From Bacteriovoracaceae bacterium (GTDB lineage: Bacteria > Bdellovibrionota > Bacteriovoracia > Bacteriovoracales > Bacteriovoracaceae): a stretch of 17,731 bases of DNA. The stretch is from NCBI GenBank assembly GCA_023146355.1, contig JAGLCH010000218.1, positions 1 through 17,731 on the forward strand, given 5' to 3'. Both the position numbers and the translations under genes were made by a program. Positions within the stretch are counted from its first letter, which is position 1. The number at the start of each line of letters is the position of its first letter. Shown here piece after piece: positions 6,497 to 13,521 of this stretch. Under the pieces are notes generated by a model. The model did no database searches and was not told the origin of the DNA. It was given only the letters and a program-made list of their open reading frames with translations.

Positions 6497-7096
6497 ATGG
6501 ACTTACTTCAATTACTTATAGATGGTGGATTTATTATGTACCCTCTCATTATCTGTTCTATCTTAGTATGGGCCGTTGTGATTGAAAAGCTCTGGTTCTT
6601 ATCACAGTTTAGAAGGCAGTTTACTTGCCTTCATGATCGCGCTGTTGTTCTCATTGACGAAAAAAAAATTAATGAGGCCAAGGGTCTTGGTCACACTGTT
6701 CACCACTATATCTCAGCTCCTTATTCTATCCTTTTCGAGGACAGAACGAATAAGAATCAGTGGGAGCATAAGATGGGACGTCGTTTAATTGAGACTCAGC
6801 AGGGTCTTAAGCGATCATTGTGGCTTCTTGGAACAATTGGTGCAGCATCTCCATTTATCGGCCTATTTGGAACTGTTGTAGGGATTATCAAGTCATTTGA
6901 GGCGATTGCCGTCTCCGGAAAAAGTGGATTTAGTGTTGTTGCTGCTGGCCTGTCTGAGGCGCTCATTGCTACTGCTGCTGGTATTATCGTTGCAGTGATC
7001 TCGGTAATGTTTTTTAATTACTTTCAAAACCGTCTGACTATACTCAATACAGAGTTCAAGCATCGGCTTGAGGATCTAATGGACCTGTTCGAGTAG
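6497..7096 (+). CDS. exbB: ExbB/TolQ/MotA-family proton channel subunit
   Basis: This 199-aa inner-membrane protein is the larger subunit of an ExbB/ExbD (or TolQ/TolR) proton-driven motor, which turns proton flow into force on periplasmic or outer-membrane partners. It has three membrane helices at about 12-32, 112-133 and 155-176, with a cytoplasmic loop between the first two. The core motif is present: GTIGAASPFIGLFGTVVGII with T126, then GLSEALIATAAG with E154 and T159, which line the proton path. ATG at 6497 follows GGAG by five to six bases. exbD follows after nine bases, forming an operon. No tonB, tolA or receptor gene is beside it, so the energised partner is unknown. TolQ or an Agl-type motility stator subunit are alternatives within the family. 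Confidence 0.92.
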   Translation: MDLLQLLIDGGFIMYPLIICSILVWAVVIEKLWFLSQFRRQFTCLHDRAVVLIDEKKINEAKGLGHTVHHYISAPYSILFEDRTNKNQWEHKMGRRLIETQQGLKRSLWLLGTIGAASPFIGLFGTVVGIIKSFEAIAVSGKSGFSVVAAGLSEALIATAAGIIVAVISVMFFNYFQNRLTILNTEFKHRLEDLMDLFE

Positions 7097-7105
7097 GAGA
7101 TAGCT

Positions 7106-7528
7106 ATGCCCATTCAGATGAATGATAATAATAACTCTAATGATAAGATAATATCAGATATCAATATGACTCCGCTGATTGATATTATGTTAGTTCTTTT
7201 GATCATCTTTATGGTCACATCATCTGTTTCGCTAGAGTCGGGGCTCGATATAGATCTACCTAAAACAAAATCTCAAACCTCTTCCCAGGAGGGGAAAGCA
7301 GTCCTTGTTTCTCTTGATCGGCACGGTGCAATATCAGTACAGGGGAAAGAGGTCGATCTGGCAGGACTTAAAGATGCGATTTCAGAGGCATTGCACACTG
7401 ACAATACATCTCTCGTGGTTTTTGAGGGCGATAAAAATTCAAATCTTGGAAAAACCATTCAAATTATGGATGTCGCTAAAATTGCTGGTGCTAAGAAGTT
7501 TGCAATTGCCACAGAAGGAAATAACTAG
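7106..7528 (+). CDS. exbD: ExbD/TolR-family motor subunit
   Basis: This 140-aa protein is the single-pass partner of ExbB. It has a short cytoplasmic N-terminus, one membrane helix at about 22-42 (MTPLIDIMLVLLIIFMVT) with the essential proton-binding Asp at D26, and a periplasmic domain from about 45 to 136. The periplasmic segment begins with DIDLPKT, as usual in ExbD/TolR. AGGAGA lies seven bases before the ATG. The stop codon shares a palindromic CTAG with the stop of the convergent gene, a 4-base overlap. A loop rich in Asn and Asp at residues 6-13 precedes the helix. The family call is secure; the partner that transmits force is not visible here. Confidence 0.93.
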   Translation: MPIQMNDNNNSNDKIISDINMTPLIDIMLVLLIIFMVTSSVSLESGLDIDLPKTKSQTSSQEGKAVLVSLDRHGAISVQGKEVDLAGLKDAISEALHTDNTSLVVFEGDKNSNLGKTIQIMDVAKIAGAKKFAIATEGNN

Positions 7529-8274
7529 AGGTTATCTAGCTCACTAAAGATATCGTCGTCATCATCTTCATCCGCTTTCTTCTTTGCTTTCTTTTGTGAT
7601 TTTTCAATCTTAGGTTCAACGGATTGTAAGAAGTCACGAAGAAGTGTTCGTTCGCCTTTTTTTAGGAAGCTGAACTCGACACAGGCGCGAAAAAGTAATT
7701 TATTTGTCTTGATAATACGGCTCTTAAGGTTGTAGTTGCGACAATATATAACCTGCGCATTAACAATGAAATTTTTTGGAATCTGAAATTCTATTACGAT
7801 AGATTGGCCATCTAAGAAATTATGGTCAGAGAAGAAATACATCTTATCCATATAGATTTCTGCCAACATCGTTCTTCCCACAACTGTTTTATCTTGGGGG
7901 AGTTTAGGCCTGATTACATTTATTTGGTTTTTATTCAGGGGTTCTTCTGCAACTTCACTCGCTGCGGAATCTTCAGCTGGCCCCTCTGTAGATTCTCCTT
8001 CCTCAGCTTCAGCGAGTGCTGCTGCCATGGCATCTTCAGAATCATCTAGTTCACCCTCTTCTGAGATTTCACCAGCATCTTCAGACTCTTCCTCTGAGGG
8101 GGCAACGCTCTTTAAGGTGTATTCCTTTTGAATGAGCTCAATGGCATCAGGTTTTGCGACTCCATCTCGTTCTATCTTTTGAGCGGCAACCATTTCAATC
8201 TCATCTCTGAGTGTCCAAATGTTGAGAGCGATTTTCTTTAAATAAACTGGGTCTGAGGAATTTCCGTGTATCAT
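7525..8274 (-). CDS. Acidic protein with C-terminal PilZ-like barrel
   Basis: This 249-aa soluble protein has three parts. Residues 1-55 look helical, residues about 60-111 are a very acidic Glu/Ala/Ser-rich linker, and residues about 118-220 are a beta-rich domain like PilZ. An acidic tail follows (KKKADEDDDDDIFSELDNL). The domain resembles the barrel half of PilZ (FFSDHNFLDGQSIVIEF, then NAQVIYC), but the N-terminal RxxxR is not seen and D/NxSxxG is altered, so c-di-GMP binding is doubtful. PilZ is my best structural guess, not a proven family. No ribosome site precedes the ATG at 8274; TAAAAT ends six bases before it, which would give a leaderless mRNA. The 3' end overlaps exbD by four bases. 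Confidence 0.68.
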   Translation of the reverse strand: MIHGNSSDPVYLKKIALNIWTLRDEIEMVAAQKIERDGVAKPDAIELIQKEYTLKSVAPSEEESEDAGEISEEGELDDSEDAMAAALAEAEEGESTEGPAEDSAASEVAEEPLNKNQINVIRPKLPQDKTVVGRTMLAEIYMDKMYFFSDHNFLDGQSIVIEFQIPKNFIVNAQVIYCRNYNLKSRIIKTNKLLFRACVEFSFLKKGERTLLRDFLQSVEPKIEKSQKKAKKKADEDDDDDIFSELDNL

Positions 8275-8365
8275 TATTTAATTTTACAAAAAAGCGAAGC
8301 TTTTAGCTATCTACACGAAATTAGGGCAGAAAGTGCCCAGGTTTGTTAATTATATGGCAAAAACG

Positions 8366-8391
8366 AAAAAACCCTCCATAAGGGGAGGGTT
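8366..8391 (-). terminator. Rho-independent terminator of rpmB
   Basis: An 8-bp stem, AACCCTCC and GGAGGGTT with a six-base loop, spans 8370-8391. On the minus strand it runs into a T-tract (8371 down to 8366). It lies 27 bases past the rpmB stop. Confidence 0.88.
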
Positions 8392-8417
8392 CATCATATC
8401 TTTTAAAGCGTTAGCTC

Positions 8418-8651
8418 TTATTGGTAAAGGTGCTTGAATTTTCTTAGGAACTTAGAAAGTGATCCAACTTTGTCTAGTGTACGGATAGCACTTGTAGATA
8501 ATCTAAGCTTAACAGTTTCACCTGTTTCTGGATCAAATACTCTCTTCGTCTGAAGATTAGGTTGCTGAGTCATTTTTGATCTGTTTTTTGCGTGAGAAAC
8601 TTTGTTTCCTACTAGTCTTCTTTTTCCAGTTAAATCACATACTCGTGCCAT
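8418..8651 (-). CDS. rpmB: 50S ribosomal protein bL28
   Basis: This 77-aa protein is bL28 of the large ribosomal subunit. It shows the typical MARVCDLTGKRRLVGNKVSH start, then NRSKMTQQPNLQTKRVF, a short GETVKLRLSTSAIRTLDKVG segment and a basic tail. The frame is open for 47 more codons upstream, to 8792. The extension is rejected for three reasons: MARVC is the family start, AAGGA lies seven bases before the ATG at 8651, and the promoter at 8725-8753 lies inside the extension. It appears to be a single-gene unit with its own promoter, leader hairpin and terminator. Confidence 0.97.
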   Translation of the reverse strand: MARVCDLTGKRRLVGNKVSHAKNRSKMTQQPNLQTKRVFDPETGETVKLRLSTSAIRTLDKVGSLSKFLRKFKHLYQ

Positions 8652-8702
8652 TACAATATCCTTTTTATCTTTCGTAACTAATTCATTTTGTATAATTTGG
8701 GA

Positions 8703-8715
8703 CAGGCGACGCCTG
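8703..8715 (-). promoter_or_regulatory. Small hairpin at the 5' end of the rpmB leader
   Basis: CAGGCG-T-CGCCTG on the minus strand is a perfect inverted repeat, forming five GC-rich pairs with a three-base loop. It begins about three bases after the predicted transcription start. Such 5' stems can protect mRNA from decay or take part in ribosomal-protein feedback; its role here is inferred. Confidence 0.45.
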
Positions 8716-8724
8716 AACCTACGT

Positions 8725-8753
8725 AATATAAACTTAATAAAAGGAAAATTCAA
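8725..8753 (-). promoter_or_regulatory. Sigma-70-type promoter of rpmB
   Basis: On the minus strand TTGAAT (8748-8753), a 17-base spacer and TATATT (8725-8730) are a good match. The transcript would start near 8718, with a leader of about 67 bases to the ATG at 8651. Confidence 0.65.
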
Positions 8754-8864
8754 CCCCTTTTTTTTGCTTTTGTGTGAGGCGTTATCGCTCAAATGTGCGC
8801 TGGCAAGGGTATCGCCGACTGAATTGTGATAGTCAAACTAATGTATTGGGCAAAAGTAGCTAAT

Positions 8865-8894
8865 TTTACATCTTTATAGAGCTGAACTTATAAT
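8865..8894 (+). promoter_or_regulatory. Sigma-70-type promoter of the transketolase gene
   Basis: TTTACA (8865-8870, 5 of 6), an 18-base spacer and a perfect TATAAT (8889-8894) lie 44 bases upstream of the ATG at 8939. Confidence 0.65.
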
Positions 8895-8938
8895 GATGGT
8901 GTTAAATAATTAGATAATAGTTAATCACGGAGGAATAT

Positions 8939-10927
8939 ATGAAACCACTTAAGGTTGTTACCAAGCTTGCGGGGACCCCCCAGAATAATCCAATTTATTC
9001 GGAAACGGTAAAAAATGCTTCAGGTGAGAAAGTTATTCTTGCCGACCCAAAAGCAACAAGAGCTCTTGTTGCCCTAATGAATCAGCACGCTGTGACTGGT
9101 GGAGCTGCCTGTCATTGGGGTGGGCCTGCAGCTTACGCTGAGGTGCTTTCTTCTATTCACGGAATAATGTTCAGCAAGAAAAATGAAAACTGGTTTGATC
9201 GATTCAATTTTATTAATGATGCTGGTCACGCCGAAAATGGTGTATATGCCCTTCGCGGTAATTATGGTTTTGATAATCTATCAATTGAAGATCTTATGAA
9301 GTTTAGATCAATTGAGTCTAAGCTTACTGGTCACGGTGAAGCTCATCTAAACCCAGAAGGTGTATTTATTTCAAACGGCCCACTAGGGTCTGGTGTACCA
9401 CAAGCTCAAGGTCTCTCTATTGCAGATAGGATTATTGGAAACGATAGAGTGACTGTTTGTGTAGTTTCAGATGGTGCCAGTATGGAAGGTGAAGCAAAAG
9501 AAGCTTTCGCTGCAATTCCTGGTCTTGCTAAAAAAGGAAAAATGAATCCATTTGTACTTGTTGTTTCTGACAATAATACTAAGCTTTCAGGAAGAATTGA
9601 GGAAGACTCATTCTGTATGGCCCCTACTTTTGATGCAATGGAAACTCTTGGATGGAACGTTATCCGAGAAGAAAAAGGGAATGATCTTCAAAAGACATAC
9701 CTAGCAGTAGAAAGTGCATTTGCAACGGCAACTTCTGAAAGGCCGGTTTGTCTTATTCTAAAAACAGTAAAAGGTTTTGGCAATAAAGGAACTGAGGATG
9801 CTGCTTCTGGTGGACACGGTTTCCCGCTCAAAGCATACGATGGAAAGATTGTTGATTTTGTAAAAGAGATCTATGCTGGCAATGCTCCAGAAGAGTTTAT
9901 TTCTTTGGCACAAACACTCATGGTTAAGCCAGAAAATAATGCTGCGCCAAAAGCAGCTCCAGCAATTAAAGAAGAAAAAGTTCAACCAGGGTTTGCTCGA
10001 GCAATGGCAAAAGCAGCTAGAGAAGGGAAACCTGTTTACTCTGTAAGTTGTGATGTTCAGGGGTCCACAGGAGTTGCTCCTTTTCACAAGGAGTTTCCAG
10101 ACAACTGTCTTGATCTTGGTATTTCAGAATCAAATATGATCTCAACTGCTGTTGGAATGAGTAAGCTTGGATTCATTCCTGTTGTTGATGCATTTGCGCA
10201 GTTTGCAATCACAAAAGGAAATCTCCCCATTATCATGGGTGCTCTAACAGAAGCTCCGATCCTTGGAGTTTTCTCACACGCTGGTTATCAAGATGCTGCT
10301 GATGGTGCTTCTCACCAAGCAACAACTTATCTTTCAGCTGTGTCCTCAATTCCTCACACAACAGTTATTCAGTGTGCAACTTCAACAGATGCTGAAAAAT
10401 ATATGTATGATGCGATTAATCGCCATGCTCAAGCTGTTGAAAAAGGCGATACTCCTGATAATGTTATCTTCTTCCTAGGGCGTGAAAATGCTCCTCAGTA
10501 CATTGGAGAAAATACATCATACGAGTGGGGGAAAGTTCAGGTTCTTCGCGAAGGAACAGATGTTGTTATTTCTGCAGCAGGACCAATGCTTCTTAAGGCA
10601 CTTAAAGCTGCCGACGAACTCGCAACTGAAGGGATCAATGCAACAGTAATCAATAACACTTTTATTAATAAAGTTGATACTGCGACTTACGAGGCCGAGC
10701 TTAAGAAGTGTGGTGGAAGACTTGTTACAATTGAAGATCACCAGATGATAGCAGGAATGGGATCAATGATTTCCCACGCACTACTTAATAAAGGAATTAG
10801 CTTCACATTGCGTTCACTTGCAATTGGTGGAGAGTTTGGACAGTCTGCCTATAAAGCAGATGAACTTTATGATCGTTTTAATTTGAACCCTGAGGGGATC
10901 AAAAGTGCAGTTAAAGAGTTAATGTAA
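8939..10927 (+). CDS. tkt: Transketolase
   Basis: This 662-aa enzyme transfers two-carbon units between sugar phosphates with thiamine diphosphate (ThDP), in the non-oxidative pentose phosphate pathway. Family landmarks are in order: ACHWGGPAA with H59, AGHAENGVYA with H97, GPLGSG at 147-152, the ThDP-binding SDGASMEGE at 177-185 with DNN at 211-213, and a catalytic-type H293 (SGGHGFP). An Ala/Pro/Lys linker follows at about 332-350. The second half has ISESN with the cofactor-activating E397 and FSHAGYQDAADGASHQ with H447, D455 and H459. The sequence is divergent from the E. coli type: GDG is SDG and the usual SGHPG is ACHWGG. Length is normal and catalytic residues are kept, so it should be active. 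GGAGGA precedes the ATG. It converges on the phosphofructokinase gene. Confidence 0.93.
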   Translation: MKPLKVVTKLAGTPQNNPIYSETVKNASGEKVILADPKATRALVALMNQHAVTGGAACHWGGPAAYAEVLSSIHGIMFSKKNENWFDRFNFINDAGHAENGVYALRGNYGFDNLSIEDLMKFRSIESKLTGHGEAHLNPEGVFISNGPLGSGVPQAQGLSIADRIIGNDRVTVCVVSDGASMEGEAKEAFAAIPGLAKKGKMNPFVLVVSDNNTKLSGRIEEDSFCMAPTFDAMETLGWNVIREEKGNDLQKTYLAVESAFATATSERPVCLILKTVKGFGNKGTEDAASGGHGFPLKAYDGKIVDFVKEIYAGNAPEEFISLAQTLMVKPENNAAPKAAPAIKEEKVQPGFARAMAKAAREGKPVYSVSCDVQGSTGVAPFHKEFPDNCLDLGISESNMISTAVGMSKLGFIPVVDAFAQFAITKGNLPIIMGALTEAPILGVFSHAGYQDAADGASHQATTYLSAVSSIPHTTVIQCATSTDAEKYMYDAINRHAQAVEKGDTPDNVIFFLGRENAPQYIGENTSYEWGKVQVLREGTDVVISAAGPMLLKALKAADELATEGINATVINNTFINKVDTATYEAELKKCGGRLVTIEDHQMIAGMGSMISHALLNKGISFTLRSLAIGGEFGQSAYKADELYDRFNLNPEGIKSAVKELM

Positions 10928-10935
10928 ATATGGTG

Positions 10936-10962
10936 AGGGCCTCGAGAGAGGCCCTTTTTTTT
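10936..10962 (+). terminator. Rho-independent terminator of the transketolase gene
   Basis: An 8-bp stem, AGGGCCTC and GAGGCCCT with loop GAGA, spans 10936-10955 and continues into T to 10962. There is no T-tract on the minus side, so it serves only the plus strand. Confidence 0.92.
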
Positions 10963-10997
10963 GCACAATTTAATGTATTCAGTTGGAGTACATGACT

Positions 10998-12182
10998 CTA
11001 GTCGCTGGTCATAATCCACATAGGGTGGTCAATGACATTTGTATAGATAGGGTGATACCTTTCTGTATTGTAGAACTGATTCACATCAATTATTTTCTTA
11101 TTGTTTTGAACCGTGCTTATGGGAACACTCTCATAGCGGCCATTTTTCATTGCGACCATACGACCAAACTTTTTTTCTTTTATCAGAGTCATTGCTAGGC
11201 TTCCGTAGGCCGTCGACACTAATGAGTCAATGGCATCAGGAGAACCTGAGCGCACTAAGTAACTCAATCTTTGATTGATAACCTCTACTTTCTTTCCATT
11301 GTTGTATTTTCCTGACAAATTATGAATGCGTTCGGCAACAACATCTCCAATACCGCCGAGCTTTTTGTGACCAAATGAATCTTTTTCATCCGTTTCAAAA
11401 ATCATCTCACTACCTTCAAACATTGCCCCTTCAGAAACCATCACTACTGCGAGTTTATCTGGGCATTTATTGCGATCATTAATTAATAGCTGGGTGAGCT
11501 TATCCATATCAAACTTATGTTCTGGTATAACACATCTATCTGCTGCTCCCGCTATCGTTGGCAGCATCGCAGTATATCCAGCATACCTGCCAAATACTTC
11601 AACAACCAAAAAGCGCTGATGGGAGGTGGCGCAGGTGCGAAGCTGATTTGTGAATTCTATTGTTCTACTAACACACGTACTAAAACCGATGCAGTAGTCT
11701 GTTCCAGGAACATCGTTATCCATAGTTTTCGGGATGGCGACAATCTTTACTCCTAGGTCATGGAGATGGGCAGCATAGCCAAGAGTATCATCTCCCCCAA
11801 TCGGAATGAGATAGTCGATTTCTGCATGGGCCAAATTTTTTAATACTTCTTCGGTCAGGTCATTTGTCTTATCACAGTAACGATCTGATAAATGGTCCGG
11901 GACTTTATCTAAGGAGACTGTCTTGGGATTTGTACGTGAAGTATGAAGAAATGTACCCCCAACAGTGCGATATTTATTAACAGTGAGTTCATCAAGCTCA
12001 ACAAGATACTTTTGATCTTTACTTGATTTGCTGCGATCAATATTAATCGTTCCTTCCCAACCATTTTTTATTCCAACAACACGGTAGCCCTCTCTGATTG
12101 CTCTAAAAGTGATTGCCCTAATTGCAGGGTTAAGTCCTGGAACATCTCCACCACCAGTTAAAATACCTATGACACCTTTCAT
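10998..12182 (-). CDS. Phosphofructokinase, probably PPi-dependent
   Basis: This 394-aa enzyme phosphorylates fructose 6-phosphate. The N-terminal nucleotide loop is TGGGDVPGLNPAIR (9-22). The two positions that separate phosphate donors both read as PPi type: GGDD at 129-132 (D132 where ATP enzymes have Gly) and PKTMDND at 151-157 (K152 where ATP enzymes have Gly). D155 is the catalytic base. The substrate segment EVFGRYAGYTA at 195-205 has Phe where many family members have Met. A PPi enzyme would be reversible and act in both glycolysis and gluconeogenesis, in the cytoplasm. ATG at 12182 follows AGGAT by six to seven bases. No terminator is visible at its 3' end, where it meets the transketolase unit 70 bases away. 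The family is certain; donor choice is inferred from two residues. Confidence 0.93.
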   Translation of the reverse strand: MKGVIGILTGGGDVPGLNPAIRAITFRAIREGYRVVGIKNGWEGTINIDRSKSSKDQKYLVELDELTVNKYRTVGGTFLHTSRTNPKTVSLDKVPDHLSDRYCDKTNDLTEEVLKNLAHAEIDYLIPIGGDDTLGYAAHLHDLGVKIVAIPKTMDNDVPGTDYCIGFSTCVSRTIEFTNQLRTCATSHQRFLVVEVFGRYAGYTAMLPTIAGAADRCVIPEHKFDMDKLTQLLINDRNKCPDKLAVVMVSEGAMFEGSEMIFETDEKDSFGHKKLGGIGDVVAERIHNLSGKYNNGKKVEVINQRLSYLVRSGSPDAIDSLVSTAYGSLAMTLIKEKKFGRMVAMKNGRYESVPISTVQNNKKIIDVNQFYNTERYHPIYTNVIDHPMWIMTSD

Positions 12183-12366
12183 CTATTTATCCTCGGTCAA
12201 TTTTATTGAGTCTATATTGTAAAAGAGTTTACAGGTTTTTTTAGGGGTGCAAGAAGGTTGGGTAAAAGTAAAATAACAGAGTAAAGTACCATGTTAGGTT
12301 AATTTTCTTCATCACCACTTAGCGACTCTTAACTTACAAATCTTTTTTCAATTCCGAAAAGGAGCT

Positions 12367-13431
12367 ATGAGAAAAATCTTATTTTTTGTTTTTTTGTTAC
12401 TTGGGTCAACGATAGCATGTGCTAGAGTTCCGCGAATATATTTTATTTCGCCAGACCGCGCCAACACCAGTAATGAATTTTGGCAGAGTACTGTTAAGTT
12501 ATTTAAAGCTGCGACGTCAGATATTGGGGCCGAGGGGAGAGTTATATATTCCCCTGAGGGTGATCGTTTTTCCTATTCCGATACAATTGTGAATGCCATT
12601 AATGATAAAAAGAAACCAGACTATGTGATTATAATAACTCGCCCTCATAGCACAGGTAGAGCGTTTGAGCAGGCAAGGAAAAAGGGAGTTAAATTATTTA
12701 TTATCAATAGTGAGATTCTAGGTATGCAAAAAAAAACGATTGGACTGCCGAGAGAAAAGTATAAAAACTGGATCGGCCATTTTACTCCAGATGATTATGC
12801 GGCGGGAGGGCTTCTTGCCGAGTGTATGATTAGATCTTCGGACAATAAGCTAAGTGGTAACTTCGCAGCAATCAATGGCACTAGAGAATCAAGCGCATCA
12901 ATCCTCCGACTTCAGGGACTGAAGGATACATTGGAACTTTATCAAAATCACTCTCTCATTTTTGATGTATTTGGAAATTGGAGTATAACGAGAGGGGAGG
13001 AGCTTGCTCCAATCCTAATTAGCCGCTTTCCTGAAACAACATTTATTTGGAGTGCAAGTGATCTTATGGCGGAAGGAGTTCTCAATTATCTTTCTACACA
13101 TAAGCTTGATAAAAGCTATATCGTGGGTGGGATTGACTGGTCAAAATCGGCACTCAAAAGGGTAATGAACGGCAAACAACATTGCTCTGTTGGGGGGCAT
13201 TTTCTTGAAGCTGCTTTTGCTGCGGTCGCTATATATGACTACCATAATGGAATCGATTTCATAGATGATTTAGGGAAAACCTATAAATCTCATTTCTTTG
13301 TCTCAAATAAGAATAATGGAAAAGAGATCTATAATAGTATCTATGGTAAAAGCTCATTTGATTTTAAAAAGATTTCAAAGACACATAATAAGAGGCTAAA
13401 GAACTACAATTTCCAGTACTTTATTAAATAG
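12367..13431 (+). CDS. Sugar-type periplasmic binding protein
   Basis: This 354-aa protein has an N-terminal signal peptide (MRKILFFVFLLLGSTIACA, cut probably after A19 at ACA-R), then a two-lobed periplasmic binding fold of the ribose/LsrB/LuxP class. Supporting segments are PRIYFISPDRAN near the start of the mature protein, DYVIIITRPH at about 85-94, GHFTPDDYAAGGLLAECM at 137-154, the hinge segment TFIWSASDLMAEGVL and VGGIDWSKSALKRVMNGK. A Cys at 18 is not in a good lipobox. No permease or ATPase gene is adjacent, so it may feed a distant transporter or present a ligand to a sensor protein, as LuxP does. AAGGAG lies four to five bases before the ATG. The family is likely; the ligand is unknown. 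The last 40 residues are unusually basic and Asn-rich. Confidence 0.82.
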   Translation: MRKILFFVFLLLGSTIACARVPRIYFISPDRANTSNEFWQSTVKLFKAATSDIGAEGRVIYSPEGDRFSYSDTIVNAINDKKKPDYVIIITRPHSTGRAFEQARKKGVKLFIINSEILGMQKKTIGLPREKYKNWIGHFTPDDYAAGGLLAECMIRSSDNKLSGNFAAINGTRESSASILRLQGLKDTLELYQNHSLIFDVFGNWSITRGEELAPILISRFPETTFIWSASDLMAEGVLNYLSTHKLDKSYIVGGIDWSKSALKRVMNGKQHCSVGGHFLEAAFAAVAIYDYHNGIDFIDDLGKTYKSHFFVSNKNNGKEIYNSIYGKSSFDFKKISKTHNKRLKNYNFQYFIK

Positions 13432-13521
13432 TTATAGCGCCCAAACTCTTTCTGTTTACCTATAATCCCTTTCATATCCATGTTGTGCATGATAATTTTT
13501 GTCTACAAGGATATCTGAATT

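Noticed and set aside
9758..10087. Minus-strand frame of 109 codons
   Set aside because: It is antisense inside transketolase and is Cys/Phe/Ser-rich without family features.
12349..12362. CCGAAAA box before the binding-protein gene as a sigma-28 element
   Set aside because: It overlaps the ribosome site and lies too close to the ATG; the -35 match is poor.
13461..13466. TATAAT upstream of the MATE gene
   Set aside because: No -35-like hexamer lies 16-18 bases upstream and there is no extended -10, so I did not list it as a promoter.
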